A DNA stretch of 64,000 nt from JACCZR01 sp963844805 (lineage in GTDB: Bacteria; Actinomycetota; Thermoleophilia; Solirubrobacterales; Thermoleophilaceae), in the NCBI GenBank assembly GCA_963844805.1, contig CAWJPU010000011.1, positions 62,001 through 126,000 of the forward strand. Reading direction: 5' to 3'. Shown here in pieces: positions 38,255-47,051 of this stretch. The position numbers were made by a program, and so were the translations under genes. Numbering within the stretch: the first letter of the stretch is position 1; each line of letters begins with the position of its first letter. Below the pieces are notes generated by a model. That model searched no databases and was not told the DNA's origin. It saw only the letters and a program-made list of their open reading frames with translations.

Positions 38255-38886
38255 TGGCCCTTTCGTTGGTCGTGCTGGTGTCGGGAGAAGGGACCAACCT
38301 GCAGGCGATTCTCGACACCGTCCACGGCGAAGACGCCGAGGTGGTCGGCGTCGCCGCCAGCCGGGCGGAGGCCCGCGGGCTGCGGCGGGCTGCGGACGCG
38401 GGAGTCGAGGCAGCGGTGTTCGCCGCGGCCGACCACCCCGACCGCGCGGCGCGCGACAGGGCGCTCGGCGACTGGATCGAGGCGCACGGCGCAGAGCTGG
38501 TGGTGCTCGCGGGCTGGATGGAGCTCCTCAGCCCGGAGTTCGTTCGCCGCTTCTCCGGGCGCATCCTCAACGTCCACCCGTCGCTGCTGCCCTCCTTCCC
38601 GGGCATCCGGGCGATCGAGCAGGCCGTCGAGCACGGCGTCCGGGTCACCGGGGTGACCGTCCACTTCGTCGACGAGGGCGTCGACACCGGGCCGATCGTG
38701 TTGCAGGAGGCGCTGGAGCTGTCCTACGATCCCCAGGTGAGCGACGTCGAGGCGGCGTTGCACGCGGTGGAGCACCGCCTGCTTCCCCGGGCCATCCGGC
38801 TGATCGCGGCCGGGGCGGTATCCGTCGACCCCGACGACCCGCGCCGCGTGCGCGTGAGGGAGGACGCCGATGTCCGGCGCGGTTGA
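38254..38886 (+). CDS. purN: Phosphoribosylglycinamide formyltransferase (GART)
   Basis: Third purine step, using 10-formyl-THF. 210 residues. VVLVSGEGTNLQAILDTV binds phosphate; ILNVHPSLLPSFPGI has the catalytic Asn and His; VDEGVDTGPIVLQE carries the catalytic Asp. GTG 38254 overlaps the recQ stop, and the end overlaps purH by 17 bp, so recQ, purN and purH form one transcription unit. Confidence 0.96.
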   Translation: MALSLVVLVSGEGTNLQAILDTVHGEDAEVVGVAASRAEARGLRRAADAGVEAAVFAAADHPDRAARDRALGDWIEAHGAELVVLAGWMELLSPEFVRRFSGRILNVHPSLLPSFPGIRAIEQAVEHGVRVTGVTVHFVDEGVDTGPIVLQEALELSYDPQVSDVEAALHAVEHRLLPRAIRLIAAGAVSVDPDDPRRVRVREDADVRRG

Positions 38887-40468
38887 GCGCGGGGTGGAGC
38901 CGGTGGCTCCGGGAGCGGTGCGCGTGCGGCGCGCACTGCTGACCGTCTCGGACAAGCGCGGACTGGTCGACTTCGCCCGCGGGCTCGCCGAGCTGGGGGT
39001 GGAGATCGTCTCGACGGGCGGCACCGCTCGCGAGCTGGCGGCCGAGGGTGTCGAGGCGCGCCCGATCGAGGACCTCACGGGCTTCCCGGAGATGCTGGAC
39101 GGCCGGGTCAAGACGCTCAACCCGCGCATCTACGCCGGGCTGCTGGCCGTGCGCTCGAAGCCTGAGCACGCCAGCACACTGGACGAGCACGGGATCGAGC
39201 CCATCGACCTGGTGTGCGTGAACCTGTATCCGTTCGAGCGGATGGCGAACCGCCGCGGCGTCGACGACGACGAGGTGATCGAGAACATCGACATCGGCGG
39301 GCCCACGCTTATCCGTGCGGCCGCCAAGAACCACGCCTACACCGGGGTGGTCACCAGCCCCGAGAGCTACGACGCTGTGCTCGAGGAGCTGCGCGCGGGC
39401 GAGGGCGTGCTGTCGGATCGCACGCGCGAGCGCCTCGCCCGCGAGGCCTTCTCGCTGACCGCGCGCTACGACGCCGCCATCTCGCGCTGGTTCTCCGAGC
39501 GCGAGGAGGACTTTCCCGCGCAGGTCACCACCGCATACGAGAAGGTCCTCGACCTCTCCTACGGCGAGAACCCCCACCAGCGCGCGGCCCTGTACGCGCA
39601 GGCCGGTGCCCGCACGCACCTGCTGTCGATGGTGTCGAAGCTGCACGGCAAGGAGCTGTCGTTCAACAACCTGCTCGACCTCGACTCGGCGCGGCGCCTG
39701 GTGGAGGAGTTCGAGCTGCCGGCGGCGGCGATCGTCAAGCACAACAACCCCTGCGGATGCGCCGTCGGAGCCGATCCGGTGGAGGCCTTCGCCAAGGCCC
39801 TGGCCACCGACCGCCAGAGCGCCTTCGGCGGGGTGATGGCCTTCAACCGAATGGTCGACCGCGAGCTCGCCGAGCAGCTGCACGGCATGTTCGTGGAGCT
39901 CGTGTTCGCCCCGGGGTACGACGACGACGCGCTCGAGGTGCTCACGCAGAAGCCCAACATCCGGCTGCTCCGCAGCGACGAGCGCCGCAACCCGCCGGTC
40001 ACCGAGCAGGACCTCAAGCGGGTGCGCGGGGGGGTGTTGGTCCAGGACCGAGACACCGGAGCCGAGGAGCGGCTCGACATGCGGGTCGTCACCGAGCGCA
40101 AGCCCACCGAGCAGGAGTGGGGCGAGCTGCAGTTCGCGATGCGTGTCTGCAAGCACGTGCGCTCCAACGCGATCGTGCTGGCCAAGGACCTGGCGACCGC
40201 CGGTGTCGGCGCGGGCCAGATGAGCCGCGTCGACTCGGTCCGCATCGCCGTGGAGAAGGCGGGCGCGGCCGGCATCGACCTGACCGGCGCGGCGCTGGCC
40301 TCCGACGCCTTCTTCCCGTTCGCCGACGGCCCCGAGCACGCGGTCGAGGCCGGCGTGCGCTCGATCATCCAGCCGGGCGGCTCGCAGCGGGACCCCGAGG
40401 TGATCGAGGCCTGCGACCGTGCCGGCGTGGCCATGGTCTTCACCGCGCGGCGCCACTTCCGCCACTAG
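38870..40468 (+). CDS. purH: Bifunctional AICAR transformylase / IMP cyclohydrolase
   Basis: Last two steps to IMP. 532 residues, intact. N-terminal cyclohydrolase: ALLTVSDKRGLVDFAR, EIVSTGGTARELA and VKTLNPRIYAGLLA. C-terminal transformylase: AAAIVKHNNPCGCAVG with the catalytic Lys-His pair and ALASDAFFPFADG. ATG lies inside the purN end. A tRNA gene begins 22 bp after the stop. Confidence 0.97.
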   Translation: MSGAVERGVEPVAPGAVRVRRALLTVSDKRGLVDFARGLAELGVEIVSTGGTARELAAEGVEARPIEDLTGFPEMLDGRVKTLNPRIYAGLLAVRSKPEHASTLDEHGIEPIDLVCVNLYPFERMANRRGVDDDEVIENIDIGGPTLIRAAAKNHAYTGVVTSPESYDAVLEELRAGEGVLSDRTRERLAREAFSLTARYDAAISRWFSEREEDFPAQVTTAYEKVLDLSYGENPHQRAALYAQAGARTHLLSMVSKLHGKELSFNNLLDLDSARRLVEEFELPAAAIVKHNNPCGCAVGADPVEAFAKALATDRQSAFGGVMAFNRMVDRELAEQLHGMFVELVFAPGYDDDALEVLTQKPNIRLLRSDERRNPPVTEQDLKRVRGGVLVQDRDTGAEERLDMRVVTERKPTEQEWGELQFAMRVCKHVRSNAIVLAKDLATAGVGAGQMSRVDSVRIAVEKAGAAGIDLTGAALASDAFFPFADGPEHAVEAGVRSIIQPGGSQRDPEVIEACDRAGVAMVFTARRHFRH

Positions 40469-40490
40469 CGGCTTAGCATCGGTCTCGCCG

Positions 40491-40564
40491 GGGCCGTTAG
40501 CTCAATCGGATCGAGCACCAGGCTTTTAACCTGAGGGATCTGGGTTCGAGTCCCAGGCGGCCCA
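40491..40564 (+). tRNA. tRNA-Lys (UUU)
   Basis: Acceptor arms GGGCCGT and GCGGCCC pair with one G-T. The D-stem is GCTC/GAGC, the anticodon loop is CTTTTAA (anticodon UUU), and the T-arm is CTGGG-TTCGAGT-CCCAG. The discriminator is A and CCA is not encoded. The anticodon stem has one C-A mismatch at its outer end. Confidence 0.93.
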
Positions 40565-40580
40565 CTCGGAGGAGACCATC

Positions 40581-41387
40581 TTGGCGCGACGGCGAGCAGG
40601 TCGAGGGAAGGCGTCCGGCCACGCCGTGATCCTCGTGGTGGTCGCTCTGGGAGCGGCGGTGGCGATGCCGCTGATGGCCGACTCGGGCTCGGCGGCCAAC
40701 CAGCCGCGCGTGCTCGTGATCAGCGAGGCGCGGGGCTACAAGCACGCCTCGATCCCCGACCAGGTGCGCTTCCTGCGCCGGCTCGGCCGTCGCAGCCGGC
40801 GCTTCGACGTCATCCACATCCCGCGGGCTTCGGACCTGAGCAAGGAGCGGCTGGCGAACGCGAAGGCGGTCGTGTTCGCGAGCACCACGGGGGAGCTGCC
40901 GATCGACGACGAGACCCGGCAGGCGCTGGTCGACTTCGTCAAGGACGGTGGCGCGCTGATCGGCCTCCACTCCGCCTCCAACACCTTCGACCGCTGGCCG
41001 CGCTTCCAGCGCCTGCTCGGCGGCGGTTTTCGCCGCCACCCGCCCGCGCAGCCCGGGAGGGTGCTGGTCACCGACCGCCGCCATCCCTCCACCCGCCGGC
41101 TGCCGCGCGCCTTCCGGATCCGCGACGAGTTCTACGAGTTCAAGACCTCTCCCCGGCGGCGCTCGCATGTGCTCCTGCGCGCCGACCCGCGGAGCATCAG
41201 CGGCGAGACGCGCCGCGACCTGCCGCTGGCCTGGTGCCGGCGCGAGGGCCGCGGCCGGGTGTTCTACAGCGGCCTGGGCCACTTCGGCTCGGCATGGCGC
41301 TCCGACCGCCGGCTGCGCCGCCTCGTCGACGGCGGGATCCGCTGGACGCTCGGCGTGTCGAGCGGGCCCTGCGGTCGGCGGACCTAG
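40581..41387 (+). CDS. Exported ThuA-like (class I glutamine-amidotransferase fold) protein
   Basis: TTG 40581 with GGAGGAG at 40568-40574. A basic start and the hydrophobic run AVILVVVALGAAVAMPLMA give a signal peptide or anchor. The ThuA fold is seen in VLVISEARGYKHASIP, VVFASTTGELPI, ALIGLHSASNTFDRWP and GRVFYSGLGHFGSAW. 268 residues. ThuA-domain proteins are linked to sugar metabolism, but the reaction is not established. It sits between two tRNAs, probably as a single gene. Confidence 0.82.
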   Translation: MARRRAGRGKASGHAVILVVVALGAAVAMPLMADSGSAANQPRVLVISEARGYKHASIPDQVRFLRRLGRRSRRFDVIHIPRASDLSKERLANAKAVVFASTTGELPIDDETRQALVDFVKDGGALIGLHSASNTFDRWPRFQRLLGGGFRRHPPAQPGRVLVTDRRHPSTRRLPRAFRIRDEFYEFKTSPRRRSHVLLRADPRSISGETRRDLPLAWCRREGRGRVFYSGLGHFGSAWRSDRRLRRLVDGGIRWTLGVSSGPCGRRT

Positions 41388-41401
41388 ACTGCGTTCTCCC
41401 C

Positions 41402-41475
41402 GGGGGCGTGGTCCAGTGGCTCAGGACGCCGGCCTTTCAAGCCGGAGATCGCGGGTTCGAATCCCGTCGCCCCTA
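41402..41475 (+). tRNA. tRNA-Glu (UUC)
   Basis: Acceptor GGGGGCG pairs with CGCCCCT (one G-T). The anticodon arm is CCGGC-CTTTCAA-GCCGG (anticodon UUC); the T-arm is GCGGG-TTCGAAT-CCCGT; the discriminator is A, no encoded CCA. The 3' end touches the stop region of the convergent membrane protein. Confidence 0.95.
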
Positions 41476-41784
41476 CCTAGCAGGCCGCAGCCCCCGCCGA
41501 AGGCCACCAAGCCGCCGGCGACCCCGGGCCAGTGACCGCCCGCCAAGCTGAGCGCGGTCCCCACCAGCCCCGCGACGAGCGCCACCGCCAGCGTGAGCAG
41601 CACCGGCAGGCCGAGCACCCGCGCGGTCAGGACTGCGCACAGCGCCCACGCGGCGGGGCCGGCGACGAACCCGAAGTCGCGGAAGAAGTCCTCGGGCAGC
41701 GGCAGCGCCACCAACAGCAGCCGACAGCAGCACGACCGCGAGCGCCTGGACGGCCACGGCCTGGCCGGCGAGCTTGAAGTCCAT
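41473..41784 (-). CDS. Small integral membrane protein, frameshifted
   Basis: ATG 41784 starts DFKLAGQAVAVQALAVVLLS. A one-base shift near 41715 leads to another frame with LPLPEDFFRDFGFVAGPA, LTARVLGLPVLLTLAVALVA and a Gly-rich terminus. About 100 residues with three or four membrane helices; family unknown. The exact end is unclear because the open frames run into the tRNA-Glu gene, where translation gives a well-known spurious tRNA-antisense peptide. Confidence 0.5.
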   Translation of the reverse strand: MDFKLAGQAVAVQALAVVLLSAAVGGAAAARGLLPRLRVRRRPRRVGAVRSPDRAGARPAGAAHAGGGARRGAGGDRAQLGGRSLARGRRRLGGLRRGLRPAR

Positions 41785-41832
41785 GACCCGAGCCTAGGCG
41801 TGAAGCGGCGCCGGTCGGGGCAGGAGGGGCAC

Positions 41833-42048
41833 ATGTCGGAAGTCACGATCACCCCCTACCGGGATGGCCCCTTCCTGGTCCGCGGGCCGTTTCAAATCGT
41901 CGACCAGAACGGCGAGGAGATCGAGGTGGGCCGCGAGACCGTCGCCCTCTGTCGCTGCGGGCGCTCGCGCCTGCGGCCCTTCTGCGACGGCACCCACAAG
42001 CTGACGCGCTTCCAGGCGCCCAGCGAGGCGGAGGACCGCTCGGCCTAG
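41833..42048 (+). CDS. CDGSH iron-sulfur domain protein
   Basis: 71 residues, ATG with an AGGAGGGG site upstream. The 2Fe-2S motif is complete: CRCGRSRLRPFCDGTH matches CxCx2Sx3PxCDG(T)H with three Cys and one His ligand. Small redox or Fe-S transfer role, cytoplasmic. It converges on the iron-containing redox enzyme with shared CTAG stop bases; I recall that CDGSH proteins and such enzymes are often neighbours in actinobacteria. Confidence 0.93.
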   Translation: MSEVTITPYRDGPFLVRGPFQIVDQNGEEIEVGRETVALCRCGRSRLRPFCDGTHKLTRFQAPSEAEDRSA

Positions 42049-43055
42049 GCCGGCACCGCGACCGGCAGCTGCTCGCGCAGCGAGCTCTCGCCGCGCTTCC
42101 AAGCGGCGAGCACGTGCCGGCCCCAGCGTGCGTCCAGCTCGGCCAGTGCGCGGGCGCCCCAGATGATGTCGGGCGCCAGATGCGGCTCCGCTCGGGCCAG
42201 GCCGCCGGCCAGGTCGACGGCGGCCACGTTCTCGTGCACCGCGTCGGCCTCCACGTGCTCGTCGAAGAAATCCGTCGCGGCGCCGTCGTAGCCGTGCCGG
42301 CGCAGGCCGTTCGCGTAGCGGCGGTTGGGGATCGACGACGTCATCTCGAACAGCGCGAGGTGGCCCACGATCGCCCCCCGCCGGCGGCGGTGGAGGCCAA
42401 GCAGCGACATCAGGTTGACCGTCGCCAGTGTGACCGCCGGGATCTGGTCGAGGTAGGCGCCGTAGGTGGGGTCGAGGCCGACGGCGGCCATCGCGTCGGC
42501 GAACAACTGGGCGTGGATGCGGTCGGCGCGGCCGCCGCCGTACTCGTCGGCCTGCACCTCTACGAGCGCGGCCTTGGGGTCCCCACTGAGCCGCGGCAGC
42601 GCCCACGAGTGCGGGTCGGCCTCCTTGAGCTGGTACGCGGAGCGGTGCACGAGGAACTCGAGCACCTGGTCAAAGCTCGCCTCGCGTTCGAGGTGCTTGG
42701 ACAGCGACGGCCCGTCCTCCTCGTCGGCGATGGCCCGCAAGGCGAGGTCCATCTCGTCGGGGCGCGGCGACTCCCCGGGGAACCCGACCGCGTCGAGCAG
42801 CGCGTCCTCGAACAGCTGCTCCAGGACCGCGCGGTGGGCGAGGAGGCTCGGCTCCCACTCCCACTTGTCATCGACCTCGGCGAAGCCCCGGTAGTGCAGC
42901 TCGTAGAGCACGTAGAGAGCAAGCTGGAGGTCCTCGTCGCCGAGCGCATTCGCCGGGGCCGGCACGGCGGAGGGCTCCAGCTCGTGCGGTGGGTGGGTCA
43001 GGGCGGCGAGGAGGCGCTCGCCTACCGGGCCACGGGGAGCGGGAAGCGACGCCAT
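42045..43055 (-). CDS. Iron-containing redox enzyme family protein (heme-oxygenase-like diiron fold)
   Basis: 336 residues, all-helical, intact. YVLYELHYRGF, WEWEPSLLAHRAVLE, VEVQADEYGGG and FFDEHVEADAVHE (residues 263-275) supply the Glu/His/Asp ligands expected of the heme-oxygenase-like diiron oxidase/oxygenase superfamily. Members act on amino acids, fatty acids or peptides; the substrate here is unknown. The carboxylate-amine ligase gene lies just upstream on the same strand, 29 bp away. Confidence 0.85.
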   Translation of the reverse strand: MASLPAPRGPVGERLLAALTHPPHELEPSAVPAPANALGDEDLQLALYVLYELHYRGFAEVDDKWEWEPSLLAHRAVLEQLFEDALLDAVGFPGESPRPDEMDLALRAIADEEDGPSLSKHLEREASFDQVLEFLVHRSAYQLKEADPHSWALPRLSGDPKAALVEVQADEYGGGRADRIHAQLFADAMAAVGLDPTYGAYLDQIPAVTLATVNLMSLLGLHRRRRGAIVGHLALFEMTSSIPNRRYANGLRRHGYDGAATDFFDEHVEADAVHENVAAVDLAGGLARAEPHLAPDIIWGARALAELDARWGRHVLAAWKRGESSLREQLPVAVPA

Positions 43056-43084
43056 GGCCCGCCCTTTACCCGCCGGGCGGCGCC

Positions 43085-44221
43085 TTACGCCACCTCCAGG
43101 AAGCGCTCGGCGAGCCAGCGCGCCAGGCCCACGGCGCCGTCCGCGGTGACCGCCTCGCGCTGGGCGATCGCGCCGTTGTGCTCGGTCATGGCGTGCGCGA
43201 TGCGAAGCTCGGGCTCGCAGCCCAGCGCGCCCGCGGTGGGCCCGACGAGCTCGATCAGCTCCCGCAGGCGCTCGGCGGTCGACCGGCCCGCTCCGGTGTC
43301 GAGGTCGGCAAGCGTGCCCTCCACTCCCCAGCGCAGCGCCGACCAGCGGTTCTCACTGATGCGCCAGGAGTCGGCCACGGGCAGTGTCTCGCCGGCGTCG
43401 TGGCGGGCGGCCAACCACCCGACCAGCGCATGGGCGAAGGCGGCAACCCCGGCGGCGTGAGCCAGGGTGGTCTGCGCATCGGGCACCCGCAGCTCGAGCG
43501 TCCCGAAGGAGGGGTGAGGCCGCAGCTCCCACCACCACCGGCCCGGCTCGGGGATCGTTCCCGACTCCCGGCCCCACCGCAGCTCCCCCGCCAGCGCGGG
43601 CCAGCTGGAGATGGCTGGCGGCACTCCCTGGCGCGGAAGGGCCTCGGCCAGCTTGGGCCGGATGGAGGCCAGCCCCGTGTCGCGACCCGCGTGCCACGGC
43701 GCGTTGGCGGCCAGCGCGGCTATCTCGGGCAGGTAGGAGCGCAGCGCGTTGTAGACCGCGAGCGCGCGCTCGGGCCCTCCCACCGCCACGTGGACCTGGA
43801 GGGCGCAGACGAGCTGCTGGCGCGCGGCGGGCCCGTAGTCGGCCAGCGTGCGCTCGTAGCGCTCGCCCGTGTTGAGCACCCCGTCGGGGGCGGCGAACGG
43901 GTGCACGCCGGCGCACGCCGCCCGGGCGCGCCCGTCGGCGGTCGCCGCCAGCGTGCGTCGCCCCGCGGCCAGCTGGCCGATCGCCTCCGCCACGGTCGCC
44001 GCCGGTGAGGTGGTGATCTCCACCTGCGAGGCCGGCAGCTCCAGCTTGAGCGGCGCGCCCTCGGGCGCGGAATCGACCACCTCGCGGGCGATCGGGGCGA
44101 GGTCGAGGGTCTCCGGCTCGAGCAGCATGACCTCCTCCTCGAGCCCGATGGTTATGGGGCGCTCGGGCGCGAACGCGGTTTCGTATTCGTCGGCGGTGGG
44201 GGGTGGCTGGTAGAGCGGCAT
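43085..44221 (-). CDS. Carboxylate-amine ligase, glutamate-cysteine ligase type 2 (YbdK-like)
   Basis: 378 residues from ATG 44221. ITIGLEEEVMLLEPETL is the GCS2 nucleotide/metal-binding start; LELPASQVEITTSPAATV and CALQVHVAVGGPERAL follow, and WWWELRPHPSFGTLELRVPD is the C-terminal metal site. These enzymes join an amine to a glutamate-like gamma-carboxyl with ATP; true glutamate-cysteine ligase activity is weak or unproven for many. It may act with the iron-redox enzyme downstream. Divergent from the methyltransferase across 36 bp. Confidence 0.88.
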   Translation of the reverse strand: MPLYQPPPTADEYETAFAPERPITIGLEEEVMLLEPETLDLAPIAREVVDSAPEGAPLKLELPASQVEITTSPAATVAEAIGQLAAGRRTLAATADGRARAACAGVHPFAAPDGVLNTGERYERTLADYGPAARQQLVCALQVHVAVGGPERALAVYNALRSYLPEIAALAANAPWHAGRDTGLASIRPKLAEALPRQGVPPAISSWPALAGELRWGRESGTIPEPGRWWWELRPHPSFGTLELRVPDAQTTLAHAAGVAAFAHALVGWLAARHDAGETLPVADSWRISENRWSALRWGVEGTLADLDTGAGRSTAERLRELIELVGPTAGALGCEPELRIAHAMTEHNGAIAQREAVTADGAVGLARWLAERFLEVA

Positions 44222-44257
44222 CGTTTCGAGGCGGGCGCGCGGGAAAGGTATGGGCGG

Positions 44258-44908
44258 ATGCGGATCGTCGCGCCCCCAGGTGTGTTCCGGCCCCGCTCGG
44301 ACTCGTGGATGCTGGCCAATGCCGCGCGCGACGAGCTGCGACCAGGCGCCTCGGTCCTCGACCTGTGCACAGGCAGCGGGGCCGTGGCTGTGGCGGCGGC
44401 GCTGGCCGGGGCGGAGCGCGTCACCGCCGTTGACCTGTCCCGGCGCGCGGTGGCTACCGCGCGCCTGAACGCGCTGCTCAACGGCGCCGGGCTGCGGGCA
44501 GTGCGTGGCAGCCTGTTCGAGCCGCTCGGCGACGAGCGCTTCGACCTGATCGTGTCCAACCCGCCCTACGTGCCGGCAGAGGACGAGGCGCCGCCCCGTG
44601 GCGAGGCCCGCGCCTGGGACGCCGGCCACGATGGCCGCGAGCTGCTCGACCCGCTGCTGGCCGAGGCGCCCGGGCACCTGAGTCCCGGCGGCGCGGTGCT
44701 GGTGGTCCACTCCTCGATCACCGGCGAGCGGCACACGCTCGGGGCGATGCGCGCGGGCGGCCTGGAGGCGGCGGTGGTGTGCCGGGAGCGCAGCCCGCTC
44801 GGGCCGCTGCACCGCGCGCGGGCGGACCTGCTGGAGCGCCGCGGCCTGCTCGAGGCTGGCCGGCGCGACGAGGAGATCATGGTCATCAGGGGCAGGGCCC
44901 CGCTCTAG
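44258..44908 (+). CDS. HemK2/MTQ2-type protein N5-glutamine methyltransferase
   Basis: 216 residues, intact. APPGVFRPRSDSWMLA is the MTQ2-like substrate entry, VLDLCTGSGAVAVAAAL binds SAM, and VSNPPYVPAEDE (NPPY at 101-104) is the catalytic motif for Gln/Asn or base N-methylation. Distinct from PrmC in its short N-terminus. Its partner protein is unknown; it is adjacent to the ligase, redox and CDGSH genes. Confidence 0.88.
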   Translation: MRIVAPPGVFRPRSDSWMLANAARDELRPGASVLDLCTGSGAVAVAAALAGAERVTAVDLSRRAVATARLNALLNGAGLRAVRGSLFEPLGDERFDLIVSNPPYVPAEDEAPPRGEARAWDAGHDGRELLDPLLAEAPGHLSPGGAVLVVHSSITGERHTLGAMRAGGLEAAVVCRERSPLGPLHRARADLLERRGLLEAGRRDEEIMVIRGRAPL

Positions 44909-44923
44909 ACTCGGTCGCCCCTC

Positions 44924-44998
<75 letters not shown>

Positions 44999-45000
44999 GC

Positions 45001-45310
45001 CGCGAAGCCGCTCGTAGAGCGGAGCTCAGGGCCCTCGGCGCGCCGCAGTCAGGGCCTCCGAGGTGGCTTGTGGAAGCGTTGTGGAAGCGCTCGGTGCACT
45101 CGGCGATCCCTAGCGCCTTGGGCGACCCACTGGGCGAGGACTCCCGGTTTCATGCGTCCCCGGCGTCCCCCGCGTCCCTGGCGAACGCGTGCGACCCCCC
45201 CAGCAATGTGCCCGTCGCCGCGTGTCACTGCGGCGTCGCGGGGATGTATCGGCGGCCCGATGTGTCCCTCAGTGCGACGCACGGATCATGCAGCGGTACC
45301 GGCTGGGGGC
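45001..45310 (+). repeat. Diverged repeat after tRNA-Val (copy A), no gene
   Basis: The 310 bp after the tRNA align by eye with the sequence after the att copy at 53684: both have CTCGTAGAGCGGA, GGCTTGTGGAAGCGT, GCACTCGGCGAT, CATGCGTCC and CGTCCCCCGCGTCCCT in the same order, with substitutions and small indels. No convincing frame is found on either strand. The rest to 45656 has no supportable gene either. Confidence 0.65.
45248..45303 (+). repeat. 55-bp dispersed motif, copy 1
   Basis: Begins ATCGGCGGCCCGAT and continues TGTCCCTCAGTGCGACGC. Closely matched at 46885-46940 and 49440-49494. It forms the far end of repeat A. Confidence 0.75.
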
Positions 45311-45656
45311 GTGACCCTGGCCTCCCTCATCAGTCCAGCCCTTATCCAGGGTTTCCAGTGCCTTCGCCCCGACTTGCAGGTGTAGGCGTCGGGTTCCGGC
45401 ATCTCCCGCAGCCCAACGGCCTCGAGGGTCCGGCCGTTTCTCAACTCCGCAGAAGGGGAACTTCTCTAGGGCTCGACCGGACGGTTGAGCGGAGGAGTGA
45501 GGCGAGAACGGGCCAGAGCGCGGGAGATGCCTGGCCCACCTCGCCTCTCTCAGCCACACGATCCCGATGTCCCTCCGAGCGACTGCTCGCCGTCCGAGCC
45601 CTCGGTGTTGATCGCGTCGGCGAAACGTTGGGAGGCCGGGCGTTTCCGCGGTCCCT

Positions 45657-45902
45657 CTAGCGGGGCCGGCGCTGAGCCGGGGATGAGGCGGGCGGGTCGC
45701 TGTCACGGCCCCTGTTTGGGTCTGGGCGCTCCGGCCGCTCCTCGATGTAGGCGACGAGATCCCGGCGGGCGTAGACCCTGCGCCCATGCTCGGTCTGCAG
45801 CTGAATCACCGAGGCATCTCCCACCATCTGGTCGCGCACCTCGTCGATGCCGGCATTGACCTCGAGCCTCAACCCGCCGGAGAAGTAGACGCTGGTCGGC
45901 AT
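45657..45902 (-). CDS. Small hypothetical protein (81 residues)
   Basis: ATG 45902 to TAG 45657-45659. The N-terminal part looks strand-rich (TSVYFSGGLRLEVNAG, SVIQLQTEHGRRVYARR) and the C-terminus is a Pro/Arg/Asp-rich tail. It recalls short one-domain proteins in which a strand pair precedes a YIEE motif, but I cannot name the family. First gene inside the tRNA-flanked region; 20 bp from the EEP gene on the same strand. Confidence 0.55.
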   Translation of the reverse strand: MPTSVYFSGGLRLEVNAGIDEVRDQMVGDASVIQLQTEHGRRVYARRDLVAYIEERPERPDPNRGRDSDPPASSPAQRRPR

Positions 45903-45922
45903 TGGATTAGTGAGCCTACGTG

Positions 45923-46725
45923 CTATCCGGTCGCCTCCAGATCGGCTTCGAGTGCCGAGTGGTCGCTGAGGCCGCGCTCCCGCCACTCGTGGTGATAGGT
46001 GCAGGCCAGCGGTTGCAGCTCTGATGACGCGAACACGTGGTCGAGTCGCCAGCCGCCTTTGTGCCCGGCGACGCGCTCCCAAGTCCAGCTGGGCTCCCGC
46101 GCGGCATACCCATGGAGGAAACGGAAGGCGTCGTTGTAACCAAGGTCACCCAGTCCGGGGACAACGCCGAGCTCCGCCTCATCCCGTCAAGGCCACGCTC
46201 TGATCGCAGCTTTCCCCGAGAGTCACGACCGAACGAGAGAACCTCCCCGTCGGGCAACTCGCGTCGCGGGGTGTTCAGGTCCCCACACAGCACGCGCGCT
46301 CGAGGCGCCGCGGCCGCGAGGCCGGCCCGGATCGCCCTGAGCGTCTGAACCTTTACCCAGCCGTTGGCCGCGTTGGGGACGTGCACGCAGCAGACCTCGA
46401 GCCCGGAGTCAGTGAGCTCAGCCGAGAGCGCCGTCTCGGCCCAGGGGACAGGCAAAGCCGCTACGCCGTCGGCCAGCGGCTCGCGCGTAGCGACGAGCAC
46501 GCCCGTCGCCCGCCGGGACGCCGGCTGCCGCTGCGGGTCGGCTTGGTCGAGCGACGCCCGTACGTGCCCGAGGCCGAGGGTCGCGCAGGCTGCCCGCCAT
46601 AGCGGCAGTGTTCGACCGGTGACCTCCTGAAGGGCCAGAACGTCGGGGTCGCGCTCGGCGATCGCGGTGGCCTGGTCGACAAGGGCCGAAACCCGGCGGG
46701 CGACGTTCCACGTCAGGATCCTCAC
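45923..46725 (-). CDS. Endonuclease/exonuclease/phosphatase (EEP) family protein, one frameshift
   Basis: GTG 46725 starts RILTWNVARR. VLALQEVTGR holds the metal-binding Glu and VLCGDLNTPRRE the Asp/Asn pair. Near 46170 a base is missing; restoring it gives GLGDLGYNDAFRFLHGY, GGWRLDHVFAS and RGLSDHSALEADL with the catalytic Asp-His. About 267 residues. Could cut nucleic acid or phosphodiesters. It lies between att copies 1 and 2, so it may be element cargo. Confidence 0.82.
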
Positions 46726-46884
46726 GGGGCTGCCGTCTTGGGGTTGGCTGTGGCCGCCCTGATGGCGAAGATGGCCGGCAGGCCTGGCATCTGCCTACCG
46801 TGCCCACAACGACGCCCGGCCATGCTGCGATAGAGCAGTCAAGGAAGGGACAGACCTATCCAGCCACCGCGGGTGGGCTAGCGA

Positions 46885-46940
46885 ATCGGCGGCCCGATAT
46901 GTCCTTCAGTCCGACTCCCGGATCGTCCAGCGATATCGGC
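46885..46940 (+). repeat. 55-bp dispersed motif, copy 2
   Basis: ATCGGCGGCCCGATATGTCC followed by TTCAGTCCGACTCCCGGATC. Lies 70 bp before att copy 2. The surrounding 46726-47380 has no supportable gene. Confidence 0.75.
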
Positions 46941-47010
46941 TAGCGGCGTAGTGGAGCGCGAAACCAACGCTCCCTGCAGGGCCGCGCCGTTTATCCGTGG
47001 TGCAACGATG

Positions 47011-47051
47011 GCCTGAGCAGGAGGTCGCTGGTTCGAGCCCCGCACCGCCCA
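47011..47051 (+). repeat. att-like fragment of tRNA-Val, copy 2 (degenerate)
   Basis: Matches the tRNA-Val 3' half with a short deletion in the anticodon-loop part and two substitutions, keeping GCAGGAGGTCGCTGGTTCGA. It is followed by GCCGCTCGTAGAGCGGA as in copies 1 and 3. It cannot fold as a complete tRNA because the 5' half is missing. Confidence 0.8.

Noticed and set aside
41421..41480. Peptide GDGIRTRDLRLERPAS at the end of a minus-strand frame
   Set aside because: Known artefact of translating a tRNA gene (here tRNA-Glu) on the antisense strand.
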